Made by a program: the position numbers and the translations under genes. Of a DNA stretch of 64,000 nt, positions 8,093 to 17,096 are shown piece by piece (the stretch's first letter is position 1; every line of letters starts with the position of its first letter). This DNA is from an uncultured bacterium (GTDB lineage: Bacteria > Actinomycetota > Coriobacteriia > Coriobacteriales > Coriobacteriaceae), in assembly GCA_905216145.1 (NCBI GenBank), contig CAJMST010000002.1:1-64000 (forward strand), read 5' to 3'. The notes beneath the pieces were generated by a model, which was not told the DNA's origin, searched no databases, and saw only the letters and a program-made list of their open reading frames with translations.

Positions 8093-8431
8093 ATGGCGGG
8101 CAAGGGTCGTGCGAGTGTCAACGATATGAAGCGTGTTGAGGTGCTGGTGTTGATGGAGATCGACCAGCAAACCGAAGACAATGGCGGGCCGTATGGTTTC
8201 TCGCGCAAAACGCTTGCCGAGCGCGTGGGGGTTTCGCCGTATCGTGCCCGCGCCGCAATAGATCGCTTGGATTCCGAAGGCATGATTGATGTCGTCTCGC
8301 GCTATAGCGACGACGGCGGTCAGCTTGCAAATGGCATTTGCCTCACCGAACATGGCAAGTGGTATCTTGAGGGTGTCCGTACCGGCATGCTCGTTCAAGA
8401 AATGCTTGAGGACGAGACTGCTGATCGATAG
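8093..8431 (+). CDS. Small winged-helix DNA-binding protein
   Basis: A 112-residue protein. The segment from about residue 15 to 85 reads as a winged helix: a helix with VEVLVLMEIDQQ, then FSRKTLAERVGVSPYRARAAIDRLDSEGMI as the helix-turn-helix and the recognition helix, then a wing ending LTEHGKWYLEG. GAGGAGG (8081-8087) lies 5 nt before ATG 8093; the GTG-initiated form from 8039 lacks such a site. The target is unknown. It is monocistronic, with a terminator before pyrG. It could belong to a MarR/PadR-like or archaeal-type wHTH group. Confidence 0.7.
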   Translation: MAGKGRASVNDMKRVEVLVLMEIDQQTEDNGGPYGFSRKTLAERVGVSPYRARAAIDRLDSEGMIDVVSRYSDDGGQLANGICLTEHGKWYLEGVRTGMLVQEMLEDETADR

Positions 8432-8455
8432 CAGCATGTAACCCTTGCCATAGCG

Positions 8456-8489
8456 ACGCCGCCTGGGAAACTGGGCGGCGTTTTGTTTC
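8456..8489 (+). terminator. Terminator before pyrG
   Basis: An ACGCCGCC/GGCGGCGT stem (8456-8482 overall, centre partly unpaired) is followed by TTTTGTTT. Confidence 0.8.
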
Positions 8490-8522
8490 AAGATTGAGAA
8501 ATGCAATCGCATGCGAGAAAAA

Positions 8523-8551
8523 TTGCGAACGGTCCGCGGCGCGAGTATTAC
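8523..8551 (+). promoter_or_regulatory. Putative pyrG promoter
   Basis: TTGCGA (8523-8528), a 17-bp spacer and TATTAC (8546-8551). A short leader follows with CCCGTA/TACGGG arms (8560-8565/8586-8591) close to the start codon. Neither box is close to consensus. Confidence 0.4.
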
Positions 8552-8609
8552 AATGAAGACCCGTAAGATGTGGATAAACAACTTCTACGGGAAGCGCAGG
8601 TAACTCAAT

Positions 8610-10271
8610 ATGACCAAGCATGTGTTCGTAACCGGTGGCGTGGTTTCGTCCCTGGGCAAGGGTATCACCGCGGCCTCGCTGGGCCGTCTGCTCAAGTCGC
8701 GTGGCTACAAAGTAACGATGCAGAAGGCCGACCCGTATCTGAACGTCGACCCCGGTACCATGAGCCCGTTCCAGCATGGTGAGGTCTTCGTTACCGAGGA
8801 CGGTTACGAGTCCGACCTGGACCTGGGTCATTACGAGCGCTTTATTGATGAGAACCTGACCCGCGATTCCAACTTTACGACCGGTGCCATCTACAAAAGC
8901 CTAATCGCCCGCGAGCGTCGCGGCGACTTTTTGGGCGGTACCGTGCAGGTGATTCCTCACGTCACCAATGCCATTAAGGACAAGTTCCGCCGCATCGAGG
9001 AGCAGACCGGCTCCGATGTAGTCATCACCGAGCTGGGCGGCACGATCGGCGACATCGAGTCGCAGCCGTTTGTCGAGGCCATCCGCCAGTACCGCAAGGA
9101 GGCCGGCCCCGAGAACGTCTGCTACATCCACGTGTCGCTCGTTCCCTATATCGCCGCCGCCCACGAGGTCAAGACCAAGCCCACACAGCATTCCGTCAAG
9201 GAGCTCCGCAGCTTTGGCATCCAGCCCGATATCATCGTGCTGCGCTCTGACCACCATATCGATGACGCTATCCGCGGAAAGATCGCAAGCTTCTGCGACG
9301 TCGACACCGATTGTGTCTTTACCAACGAGGACTGCGCGAGCATTTACGATGTTCCGCAGCTGCTTGCCGAGCAGGACTTTGACCTGCGCATTTGCGAGCG
9401 TCTGGGTTTGGACCCGCGTGAGCGCGACATGAGCGAGTGGAACGAGTTCCTGCGCAAACAGAATCACGCCAACCATCACGCCGACAAGGTGAAGATCGCC
9501 GTCGTGGGTAAGTACACGCAGCTGCCCGATGCGTACCTGTCGGTTATCGAGGCCCTGCACCATGCGGGCGTTTTCTACGATCGCCATGTGGACGTCCAGC
9601 TGGTCGATGGCGAGAGCCTCGACGAGCAGAACGTCTCCGAGGTCCTGGGCGACGCCTCGGGCATCCTGGTCCCCGGCGGCTTTGGCAAGCGCGCCCTGGA
9701 GGGCAAGATCCTCGCGGCTGAGTTTGCCCGTGAGCACAAGATTCCGTATCTGGGCATTTGCCTGGGTATGCAGGTGGCCGTGTGCGAGTTCGCCCGCAAC
9801 GTCGTCGGCCTTGCCGGCGCCAGCTCTTCCGAGTTCGATCCGGATGGCCCGTATAGTGTCATCGACCTGATGAGCTCGCAGGAGGACGTGACCGAGAAGG
9901 GCGGCACCATGCGTCTGGGTGCCTATCCGTGCAAGCTTGCTGCCGATTCCCTCGCGCGCGAGGCCTATGGCGAGGAGCTCGTCTACGAGCGTCACCGTCA
10001 CCGTTTTGAGTTCAACAACGCCTTCCGTGACCAGCTCGAGGACGCCGGTCTGGTTATCTCGGGTCTTTCGCCCGACGAGCGCCTGGTCGAGATGGTCGAG
10101 CTGCCGCGCGACGTGCATCCGTGGTATGTGGCAACCCAGGCTCATCCCGAGTTCAAGAGCCGCCCGACCAATCCGCAGCCGCTGTTCCGCGAGTTCGTGC
10201 GCGCTTCGATCGGCCAGCACGAGGGTGTCGACCGTCTGCAGGTGACGCCCATGAACCTCGCTACGGACTAA
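8610..10271 (+). CDS. pyrG: CTP synthase
   Basis: A 553-residue two-domain enzyme making CTP from UTP, ATP and glutamine. The N-terminal synthetase domain begins TKHVFVTGGVVSSLGKG (P-loop) and contains ITELGGTIGDIESQPF. The C-terminal glutamine amidotransferase domain has GILVPGGFG and the nucleophile elbow GICLGMQ with Cys384; His and Glu of the triad lie in the AQAHPEF segment near the C-terminus. Length is typical. xerD starts 2 nt after the stop, so the two are probably cotranscribed. Confidence 0.98.
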   Translation: MTKHVFVTGGVVSSLGKGITAASLGRLLKSRGYKVTMQKADPYLNVDPGTMSPFQHGEVFVTEDGYESDLDLGHYERFIDENLTRDSNFTTGAIYKSLIARERRGDFLGGTVQVIPHVTNAIKDKFRRIEEQTGSDVVITELGGTIGDIESQPFVEAIRQYRKEAGPENVCYIHVSLVPYIAAAHEVKTKPTQHSVKELRSFGIQPDIIVLRSDHHIDDAIRGKIASFCDVDTDCVFTNEDCASIYDVPQLLAEQDFDLRICERLGLDPRERDMSEWNEFLRKQNHANHHADKVKIAVVGKYTQLPDAYLSVIEALHHAGVFYDRHVDVQLVDGESLDEQNVSEVLGDASGILVPGGFGKRALEGKILAAEFAREHKIPYLGICLGMQVAVCEFARNVVGLAGASSSEFDPDGPYSVIDLMSSQEDVTEKGGTMRLGAYPCKLAADSLAREAYGEELVYERHRHRFEFNNAFRDQLEDAGLVISGLSPDERLVEMVELPRDVHPWYVATQAHPEFKSRPTNPQPLFREFVRASIGQHEGVDRLQVTPMNLATD

Positions 10272-10273
10272 GG

Positions 10274-11215
10274 GTGCCGGCGAATAAGGAATATACCGAA
10301 GCTACTCCCTCGTCGCTCGCCGTGGCGGCGGGGGAGTATCTCGATTACCTCGCGGTCGAGCGGGGTTTGGCGCGCAACACGATTGCGGCCTATCGTCGTG
10401 ACCTGACGACGTACTGCGCCTATCTGGAGCGGGCGGGTATTGTGTCTTTTGAAGAGGTGACCCGTCAGGTCGTGGAGGGCTTTGTCGCCGACCGTCGCGA
10501 TGGGGGCTATTCCGATGCTTCGGTGGAGCGTGCGCTTGCGGCCGTGAAGGGCCTGCATGCCTTTTTGGTGCGCGATGGGGCTGTGGCCCAAAACCCGACG
10601 GCGGCGTTGCGCCTGCCTAAAAAGGCTGAGCGTTTGCCGGAGTATCTATCGGTGGAGGATGTCTCGGCACTGCTCGATCAAGACTTCCCCGAGGGCGAGA
10701 TGGGCTTGCGCGACCATGCCATCTTGGAAGTGCTCTACGGATGCGGTTTGCGTGTGAGCGAGTTGGTGGGGCTCGATGTGGGCGATATCCATATTGACGA
10801 TGGCTTTGTACTCGTTCGCGGTAAGGGCTCAAAGGAACGCCTGTCCCCGCTGGTGGGAAGCGCGGCGCGAGCCCTGACGCTCTATGTAACCGAGGGGCGT
10901 TCTCGCTTGGCGGCCCATGCCCGCGGAACCGAGACCTCGGCGGTCTTTTTAAATAAGAACGGCCGCCGTCTGTCGCGTCAGGGCATCCATGCCATCTGTG
11001 AGCGCTATGGGCGCCAGGTGGGGCTGGTGGGACTCCATCCCCATACGCTGCGTCACTCCTTTGCCACCCATATGCTTGCGGGCGGCGCAGACCTCCGTGT
11101 GCTACAGGAGATCTTGGGGCATGCCGATATATCGACCACGCAGATCTACACGCATGTCGATCGTACGCAACTTACCGAGGTCTATCTGGCGGCGCACCCG
11201 CTAGCACATCGCTAG
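10274..11215 (+). CDS. xerD: Tyrosine recombinase XerD
   Basis: A 313-residue site-specific recombinase that resolves chromosome dimers, probably at a dif site not in this window. The N-terminal SAM-like DNA-binding domain (about 14-105) includes LAVERGLARNTIAAYRRDL. The catalytic residues are all present: Arg160 (GCGLRVSEL), Lys184 (RGKGSKERL), His257 and Arg260 (HTLRHSF), His283 (LGHADIS) and nucleophile Tyr292. GTG 10274, just after the pyrG stop, is the likely start by translational coupling; no separate strong ribosome site is visible. XerC and XerD are hard to tell apart by eye. Confidence 0.9.
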   Translation: MPANKEYTEATPSSLAVAAGEYLDYLAVERGLARNTIAAYRRDLTTYCAYLERAGIVSFEEVTRQVVEGFVADRRDGGYSDASVERALAAVKGLHAFLVRDGAVAQNPTAALRLPKKAERLPEYLSVEDVSALLDQDFPEGEMGLRDHAILEVLYGCGLRVSELVGLDVGDIHIDDGFVLVRGKGSKERLSPLVGSAARALTLYVTEGRSRLAAHARGTETSAVFLNKNGRRLSRQGIHAICERYGRQVGLVGLHPHTLRHSFATHMLAGGADLRVLQEILGHADISTTQIYTHVDRTQLTEVYLAAHPLAHR

Positions 11216-11246
11216 CACCTCGCTGACCTGCATATTTATAAATATT

Positions 11247-11319
11247 AAATGGGACGAGCCCCAGATTGCCGAGACGCACTTTTGCACGCATGGGCAATCT
11301 GGGGCCCGTCCCATTTTTC
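11247..11319 (+). terminator. Long-stem terminator after xerD
   Basis: AAATGGGACG-GCCCCAGATTGCC pairs with GGCAATCTGGGGC-CGTCCCATTT with one mismatch, giving a stem of about 23 bp around a 22-nt loop and ending in TTTTT. The A-rich 5' arm suggests it works in both directions. Confidence 0.85.
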
Positions 11320-11379
11320 GCCAGACACCGACGCGGTGGTGGGCCGTGTGTACCGTGGGTGGGGGAGTTTGGGGGCGAT

Positions 11380-11649
11380 GTAAACGGCGTGTAAAGGGAC
11401 GTAAAAATCGCCTCAAGGTCAACTTGAAGGTTGAGGTTCGCGGGCGTGGTTCTACAGGTGGCATCCCGCCTTTGCTGCAAACACAACATATTGTGTTTTC
11501 GAACATATGCTTGGGGGTGTTTTGCAATATATGGTGGGTGGAGTAGTGGGGTGGGGTGGGGGAAGGGGTGGGGAAAGGTGTTGAAAAATGGGGCGGTTCC
11601 CCATATTATTAATGACGTCGACAGGCGGGGTGGTTCCCCGCGTACGTGC
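11380..11649 (+). promoter_or_regulatory. mraZ upstream control region with MraZ-type TGGG repeats
   Basis: This fills most of the 460-bp gap before mraZ. In order: three helically phased GTAAA repeats (11380, 11391, 11401); inverted repeat CCTCAA/TTGAGG (11411-11436); palindrome AAACACAA-CATA-TTGTGTTT (11479-11498); a cluster of TGGG boxes (11535, 11547, 11552, 11557, 11569); then two copies of GGGG-N-GGTTCCCC (11590-11602, 11637-11649). Known MraZ operators are tandem TGGG repeats with about one helical turn spacing, so the TGGG cluster is a good candidate for autoregulation of the dcw operon. The other repeats have no assigned binder. Confidence 0.6.
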
Positions 11650-11677
11650 CATCTGAGTAACCGAGGGGAGGGCGCAC

Positions 11678-12112
11678 ATGGGAATGACTGGTGCATACGA
11701 GCGCAATCTCGATGCAAAAGGTCGTCTGTCCCTGCCTGCACCCCTTCGCGAGGAGCTTGGAGAGCATGTTCGCGTGTTCAAAGCCCTGGATGTCGATGCT
11801 CTGTACGTGTTCTCTGCCGAGGCCTTCGATAAGTGGGTCGAAGGACTCTTCGCGGGTCGTGAGGGCCACGAGGGTTTTAACCCGCGTGACATTAATGACC
11901 AGAAGCTCATGAGGGCGATCAACAAGCGCACCACGTCGATGGACGTGGACAGCGCCGGTCGTATCGGTCTTTCCGAGTCTCTCCGCAAGCAGGCGAACCT
12001 CGACCGCGAGGTCACGGTTGTGGGCAACTACGACCACCTTGAGGTTTGGGATCGCGCCGCGGCCGATGAGGACGATGACGATGAGGCCCTGCTGGACCTC
12101 TTCTTCTCGTAA
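11678..12112 (+). CDS. mraZ: Transcriptional regulator MraZ
   Basis: A 144-residue protein with two SpoVT/AbrB-like halves. The first begins YERNLDAKGRLSLPAPLREEL and the second contains TTSMDVDSAGRIGLSESLRKQA. MraZ forms a ring and represses or modulates the division and cell-wall cluster it heads. GAGGGGAGG precedes the ATG. The C-terminus is strongly acidic (DEDDDDEALLDLFFS). It is the first gene of the dcw cluster and lies under a TGGG-rich region expected to be its own operator. Confidence 0.95.
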   Translation: MGMTGAYERNLDAKGRLSLPAPLREELGEHVRVFKALDVDALYVFSAEAFDKWVEGLFAGREGHEGFNPRDINDQKLMRAINKRTTSMDVDSAGRIGLSESLRKQANLDREVTVVGNYDHLEVWDRAAADEDDDDEALLDLFFS

Positions 12113-12132
12113 GGGCAAGGCACGGGTAACGG

Positions 12133-13098
12133 ATGGAGCGTGGGATCTTGACACAAGAATATCGGCATGAACCTGTCATGCTCGGCGAAGTGCTTGAGTC
12201 GCTGCGGCTAAAGAGCGGCTCCGTTGTCTGCGATTGCACCCTTGGCGGTGCCGGCCATTCGGTAAAGATGGCCGCGCAGGTGGGGGAGACGGGCCTTTTG
12301 CTCGGCGTCGATCAGGACGACATGGCCCTCGAGGCCGCTGGCGCCCGTCTGGACCGCGAGGTTCCCGGCGTTTCGCACCAGCTGCTGAAGGGCAACTTCG
12401 GCGACTTGGACGAGCTGCTTTGCTCGGCCGAGGTGCCCGGGGTCGATGGCTTCCTGTTCGATTTGGGCGTTTCGTCACCGCAACTCGATATCCCTGGCAG
12501 GGGCTTTTCGTATAACGAGGACGCCCCATTGGACATGCGGATGGATCCGGGTAATAACACCTTAAACGCAGCTGAGGTCATCAACACCTATAACGAACAC
12601 GACCTCGCCCGGATTCTACGCGTCTACGGCGAAGAGAAGTTCGCCTCGCAGATCGCGCGCGAGATCGTGCGCCGCCGCGAGCAAGAACCGATCGAAACCA
12701 CCGGCCAATTTGTCGAGATCATCAAGGCGGGTATCCCGGCTGCCGCTCGTCGGCATGGTGGACACCCGGCCAAGAAAAGTTTCCAGGCCATTCGCATCGA
12801 GGTCAATCACGAGCTCGATGTGCTCGAACGAGGGCTTGATGCCGCCACCAGGTGGCTCAACCCGGGCGGACGTATCTGCGTCATCTCGTATCACTCGCTC
12901 GAGGACCGTATCGTAAAGAACCACTTTAAGGAGATGAGCCAGGGGTGCACGTGTCCGCCGGAGATTCCGGTGTGCGTGTGCGGCAACGTGCCGATACTCA
13001 AGGTCATCACCCGCAAACCCTTGGTTGCCCAGCCTGATGAGGTTGAGCGCAACCCTCGGGCGAGATCAGCCAAAATCCGCGTGGCGCAGCGTCTGTAG
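12133..13098 (+). CDS. rsmH: 16S rRNA (cytosine-1402-N4)-methyltransferase
   Basis: A 321-residue SAM-dependent methyltransferase modifying C1402 of 16S rRNA. It begins near EYRHEPVMLGEVL, has the SAM-binding DCTLGGAGHS motif, and ends with the typical VISYHSLEDRIVKNHF and NPRARSAKIRVAQR segments. The start is either ATG 12133 or TTG 12148; neither has a clearly better ribosome site. It is the second dcw gene. Confidence 0.95.
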   Translation: MERGILTQEYRHEPVMLGEVLESLRLKSGSVVCDCTLGGAGHSVKMAAQVGETGLLLGVDQDDMALEAAGARLDREVPGVSHQLLKGNFGDLDELLCSAEVPGVDGFLFDLGVSSPQLDIPGRGFSYNEDAPLDMRMDPGNNTLNAAEVINTYNEHDLARILRVYGEEKFASQIAREIVRRREQEPIETTGQFVEIIKAGIPAAARRHGGHPAKKSFQAIRIEVNHELDVLERGLDAATRWLNPGGRICVISYHSLEDRIVKNHFKEMSQGCTCPPEIPVCVCGNVPILKVITRKPLVAQPDEVERNPRARSAKIRVAQRL

Positions 13099-13188
13099 GC
13101 GTGACCGCGCGATATTGGACCTCCCGCTCGCACCATAAACGAAGCTTAAACACACTACCAACGTACTCGGGATGGGAGGCGGCATATC

Positions 13189-13659
13189 ATGGGCTACAAC
13201 ACTTCAAGCGCAGCACTCGCCTATGATATGAACGCCATGCCCGCCTATCGTGAGACGCCGCAGGCCCCCGTTGCTCCCCGTGAGCAGCGCACGCCGCGCT
13301 TTGATGTCTACACGGGCGCGGGCCGTCAGGCAAACCAGGCGGTAAGCCCGGTTTTCATGAGCGTTCTTAAAACGTTTTGCATCATTGCGGCTATCTTCAT
13401 GACGATCGGCGTCGCCCGCGTGGCGCTCGCCGGCGTTACGGCCCAGGTGCTCAACAGCAACGCCGAGCTTACCAACACGCTCGAAAAGGCGACCGATGAG
13501 AGCTCCGACCTGGAGGTCATGCATTCGGTCTATGGCGCCGACACGCGCATTCGCGATCTTGCGGGCGCTTATGGCATGGTGGAGCCCAGCGAGAGCGTTA
13601 CACTTGACTTTTCGCAGGATGCAGCCGCGGGCGCCAACGCGACCGCGACCGCTCAGTAG
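13189..13659 (+). CDS. ftsL: FtsL-like septum formation protein
   Basis: A 156-residue bitopic membrane protein. A cytoplasmic N-terminal tail of about 55 residues is followed by one membrane segment (about 60-85, TFCIIAAIFMTIGVARVAL) and then a coiled-coil stretch with NAELTNTLEKATDESSDLE. GGGAGG precedes the ATG. FtsL sequences are poorly conserved, so the assignment rests on topology and on position between rsmH and ftsI. FtsL forms a trimer with FtsQ and FtsB that activates septal FtsW-FtsI. Confidence 0.8.
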   Translation: MGYNTSSAALAYDMNAMPAYRETPQAPVAPREQRTPRFDVYTGAGRQANQAVSPVFMSVLKTFCIIAAIFMTIGVARVALAGVTAQVLNSNAELTNTLEKATDESSDLEVMHSVYGADTRIRDLAGAYGMVEPSESVTLDFSQDAAAGANATATAQ

Positions 13660-13676
13660 CAAGACGGTAGCTGAGT

Positions 13677-15542
13677 ATGACAAATGACTATCGCCGCGGT
13701 TCCGATGGGGGCCGCGGTTCTGGACGTCCCTCGTCGCGGGGACGTTCTGGTTATCAAGGAACGGGTCGGCAATCTTACAACGCCGGGCAGTCCCGTGGCA
13801 ACGACCCGGCGTCGCGACTTCGCGGCTCGGGCGGCCCTCAAGTGCATAACACCAGGTCGCGCAAGAGTTCGTCGACCGAATGGCTCACAGGCGCGCCTCT
13901 GCCTCGCCGCAAAGCCGTCATGGGCTTCATCGGGCTTGGCTTGGGCTTGGGCGTCTTTCGCCTTGCCGACTATCAAATTGTCGAAGCCGATAAACTGCGC
14001 GAGCGTGCCGATGCGCGCCGCCTGCTTGCGCAGACCCTCTATGCCAAACGTGGCACCATCTACGACCGCAACGGTAACGTGCTGGCGTCGTCAGTCGAAT
14101 GTCGCAACATCGCCGTGAACCCGCAGCTTGTCGAGGATGTTGACAAGACGGTGTCGGCGCTGGTCAAGGCAACTGGAATCGATAAAAAGACCTGCCGCAA
14201 GCTCGTTGAGTCCGATGGAACCTGGGTGTATATCAAGCGCCAGGTGGACGAAGACGATGTTGCGGCGCTGGAGAAGAAGAACCTGCCCGGCGTGCTTTTT
14301 GAGCAGGCCATGAAGCGCGTATATCCATACGGCAATCTGGCATCGCAGGTGCTGGGTGTAGTGAATGTAGACAACGACGGCTTGACGGGTCTCGAAAAGC
14401 AATACAACAAGCTTCTGACCGGCACGAACGGTTCTCTCGTACGCGAGCGCGCGAGGGACGGCAGCTATATCGCGGGCGGTGCCTATAAAAAGGTGGCTGC
14501 GGTCGACGGCGTTGATATCGTGACGACGCTCGACGTCAATATCCAGCGTGCGGCCGAGGATGCCCTGGCAGAGGCTGTCGAGAAGACAAAGGCCAAGAAC
14601 GGCTCGGCGCTGGTCACCGATCCTACGACAGGCGAGATCTTGGCAGCCTGCTCGTATCCGACTTACGACCAGACCGATCTGGAAAACGCCAAGACCGAGG
14701 ATATGAACTTGCGCCTGGTCACCGACGCCTACGAGCCCGGCTCGGTCTTTAAGACGCTCGTGGCGGGCGCCGGCTTCGACTTGGGTGTCGTGCGATCGAG
14801 TACGTCGTTTGAGGTGCCGGCGAGCATCAAGGTGGGCGACGATACCGTCACCGATGCCGACAAGCGCGACTACGCCATGACCATGGATGTGCGCGAGATG
14901 ATGCGCCGTTCGTCCAACGTGGGCTTTGTCCTGGTGGGGCGCAAGATCGGTGCCGACGACTTTGCCGCCTATGTGGACAAGTGGGGCATCGGTCACAGCT
15001 CTGGTGTAGATTTTCCGGGCGAGAGCCTGGGTATCGTCAAGGAGCGTGACCAGTATGACGGCGCCACGCTGGGCTCGATGAGCTTTGGACAGGCACTGTC
15101 TGTCTCGCCGATTGAGATCGCACGTGCCGTGGGCGGCATCGCCAACGGCGGCGTGATGATGACACCGCACTTCTATAAGTCCAGCAAAGGCGACGAGAAG
15201 GACTGGGGCGAAGGCGAGCGCGCGATTTCGGAGGACGCCGCATCCCAGGTGACATCGTGCATGCAGACGGTCGTGTCCGAGGGAACGGGCGTTGGCGGCG
15301 CGGTTGACGGCTATGACGTAGCGGGTAAGACCGGTACGGCCGAACGTGCCGACGAGAACGGCGGCTACCTCAAGGAGAACTACATGTCGTCCTTTATGGG
15401 CTTTGCACCGGCACAATCGCCCAAGGTGCTGTGCTATATCACGCTCGACGGAACGCCGAGCGGCTCAGATGCCGCTGCGGTGCCGTTCCAGTCCATTATG
15501 GCCAACGCGCTCGACGTGCTGGGTATCCCGCACACGAAGTAG
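13677..15542 (+). CDS. ftsI: Septal penicillin-binding protein (FtsI/PBP2 class, transpeptidase)
   Basis: A 621-residue class B PBP that cross-links septal peptidoglycan. A disordered Gly/Ser/Arg-rich cytoplasmic tail (about 1-75) precedes a membrane anchor (about 80-100); the dimerisation domain follows (RGTIYDRNGNVLASS), then the transpeptidase domain with Ser356 of SVFK, S412-S-N and K551TG. No PASTA repeats are present. It starts within 20 nt of the ftsL stop. Partner of FtsW encoded downstream. The gene murE, often next, is missing. Confidence 0.95.
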   Translation: MTNDYRRGSDGGRGSGRPSSRGRSGYQGTGRQSYNAGQSRGNDPASRLRGSGGPQVHNTRSRKSSSTEWLTGAPLPRRKAVMGFIGLGLGLGVFRLADYQIVEADKLRERADARRLLAQTLYAKRGTIYDRNGNVLASSVECRNIAVNPQLVEDVDKTVSALVKATGIDKKTCRKLVESDGTWVYIKRQVDEDDVAALEKKNLPGVLFEQAMKRVYPYGNLASQVLGVVNVDNDGLTGLEKQYNKLLTGTNGSLVRERARDGSYIAGGAYKKVAAVDGVDIVTTLDVNIQRAAEDALAEAVEKTKAKNGSALVTDPTTGEILAACSYPTYDQTDLENAKTEDMNLRLVTDAYEPGSVFKTLVAGAGFDLGVVRSSTSFEVPASIKVGDDTVTDADKRDYAMTMDVREMMRRSSNVGFVLVGRKIGADDFAAYVDKWGIGHSSGVDFPGESLGIVKERDQYDGATLGSMSFGQALSVSPIEIARAVGGIANGGVMMTPHFYKSSKGDEKDWGEGERAISEDAASQVTSCMQTVVSEGTGVGGAVDGYDVAGKTGTAERADENGGYLKENYMSSFMGFAPAQSPKVLCYITLDGTPSGSDAAAVPFQSIMANALDVLGIPHTK

Positions 15543-15625
15543 GGGGTTACAATCTTTGGGGCGTGGTTTGTTGTCCCATATGAGGGTGTTCACATGCCCT
15601 GCACCACGCATGTGCGGCGCTGGGA

Positions 15626-15631
15626 TACAAT
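15626..15631 (+). promoter_or_regulatory. Possible -10 element before murF
   Basis: TACAAT in the 126-bp gap between ftsI and murF, with no clear -35. It could be an internal promoter of the cluster. Confidence 0.3.
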
Positions 15632-15668
15632 ACGCCGATAGCATTATTAGGTTTACAGGGGAGCTGCA

Positions 15669-17093
15669 ATGATAGAGATCGCCGTCAACAACCTCGCGGC
15701 CGCAACAGGGGCCCGAACCGTGACGGGAGAAGCCGATCGGGTATGCCGCGGGTGCGTTATCGACTCGCGCCAGGTCGAGGAAGGGACGATTTTCGTCGCC
15801 TTTCCCGGTGAAAACGTCGACGGCAATGATTTTGCTTCCCGTGCCGTCCAGTCGGGTGCCGGCGCCGTCGTGATGACGCGTGAGCCCGAGGCCGAGCTGG
15901 TCTCGCTGGCGCAGGACAAGGGCTGTGCCATCTTGCTGACCGATGATCCCGAGGAGTTTCTGCTGCGTTTGGCGCACGCGTATCGCCTGGAGCTTGGCTG
16001 CCTGGTCGTTGGTATTACCGGTTCCATCGGCAAGACGACGACCAAGGACGTGCTCGCCGCCGTGCTCGCCAAGCGCTATCGTGTCTGGGCCACCAAGGGC
16101 AATTTCAATAACCTGATCGGCATGCCGCTCACGGTGCTTTCCGCTCCGGCCGATACCGAGGTCCTGGTGCTCGAGATGGGCATGAACCATTTCCACGAGA
16201 TTGAGCGCCTGTCCCAGTCCGCCAATCCCAACCTTGCCATCGTGAGCAAGATTGGTACCTCTCATATCGGCATTTTGGGTAGCCGCGAGAACATCGCCCG
16301 CGCTAAGGCCGAGATTGTCCAGGGTATGTGCGCCGCCGGCGACTTCTTGCCGCTGCTGGTTTTGGGCGGCGAGGACGACTATACACCGTTCATTCGCGAT
16401 ACGTTCGCCCAGCCTGCTGGTATCGACGTGATGCTGGCCGGCGTCTCGGACGATGATGAGGTCCGTGCCCGCGACATTCGTGTTGATGACGAGGGCCGTC
16501 CGGTCTTTACGCTCGATTTTGGCCAGGGTGAGACGACCGATACCATGCTTGCCATCCCCGGCGTGCAGTCCGTCCCAAATGCCGTTAAGGCCGCCGCAGT
16601 TGCCTATCGCCTGGGCGTGACGCCCGAGCAGATCGATGCTGCCTTTAGAGGCCTCACGATCACCGGTCACCGCCAGGAGATCAAGCGCGCCAAGAGCGGT
16701 GCCCGCGTCATTGACGATTCCTATAACGCCAGTGCCGAATCTATGGCTGCTGGCCTCGATCTGCTGTGCTCGCTTTCGTGCACGGGGTCTCGTATGGCGA
16801 TCCTGGGCGAGATGGGCGAGATGGGCGATGAGGCTCCTCGCATGCATGAGCTCGTGGGCGCCTATGCCGCCGCCAAGAAGCTCGACATGCTGGCGTGCGT
16901 GGGTGGTGAGCTGGCCCAGCTTATGGCCGATGCCGCGCGCATGATGGGCATGGACGAGGACCGCATCCAGGTGTTCTCCGATTATCAGCAGGTGCTCGAC
17001 CGCATGGGCGGCGCGCTTGAAAAACATGATGTTGTACTGGTCAAGGGTTCCCGCTTTGTTGAGCTCGACCGCTTTGTGGAAGGTGTGTGCTAG
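15669..17093 (+). CDS. murF: UDP-MurNAc-tripeptide:D-Ala-D-Ala ligase
   Basis: A 474-residue Mur ligase adding D-Ala-D-Ala to the muramyl tripeptide in the cytoplasm. The domain 1 start includes VIDSRQVEEGTIFVAFPGE; the ATP-binding P-loop is GITGSIGKTTTKD (Lys122); the central domain has EMGMNHFHEI and the C-terminal domain has DDSYNASAES. AGGGGAG precedes the ATG. mraY starts 3 nt after its stop. Confidence 0.96.
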   Translation: MIEIAVNNLAAATGARTVTGEADRVCRGCVIDSRQVEEGTIFVAFPGENVDGNDFASRAVQSGAGAVVMTREPEAELVSLAQDKGCAILLTDDPEEFLLRLAHAYRLELGCLVVGITGSIGKTTTKDVLAAVLAKRYRVWATKGNFNNLIGMPLTVLSAPADTEVLVLEMGMNHFHEIERLSQSANPNLAIVSKIGTSHIGILGSRENIARAKAEIVQGMCAAGDFLPLLVLGGEDDYTPFIRDTFAQPAGIDVMLAGVSDDDEVRARDIRVDDEGRPVFTLDFGQGETTDTMLAIPGVQSVPNAVKAAAVAYRLGVTPEQIDAAFRGLTITGHRQEIKRAKSGARVIDDSYNASAESMAAGLDLLCSLSCTGSRMAILGEMGEMGDEAPRMHELVGAYAAAKKLDMLACVGGELAQLMADAARMMGMDEDRIQVFSDYQQVLDRMGGALEKHDVVLVKGSRFVELDRFVEGVC

Positions 17094-17096
17094 CCC

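Noticed and set aside
11500..11513. LexA-box-like CGAAC-ATAT-GCTTG before mraZ
   Set aside because: The right half has two mismatches to the SOS box and no SOS gene follows; left out as a feature.
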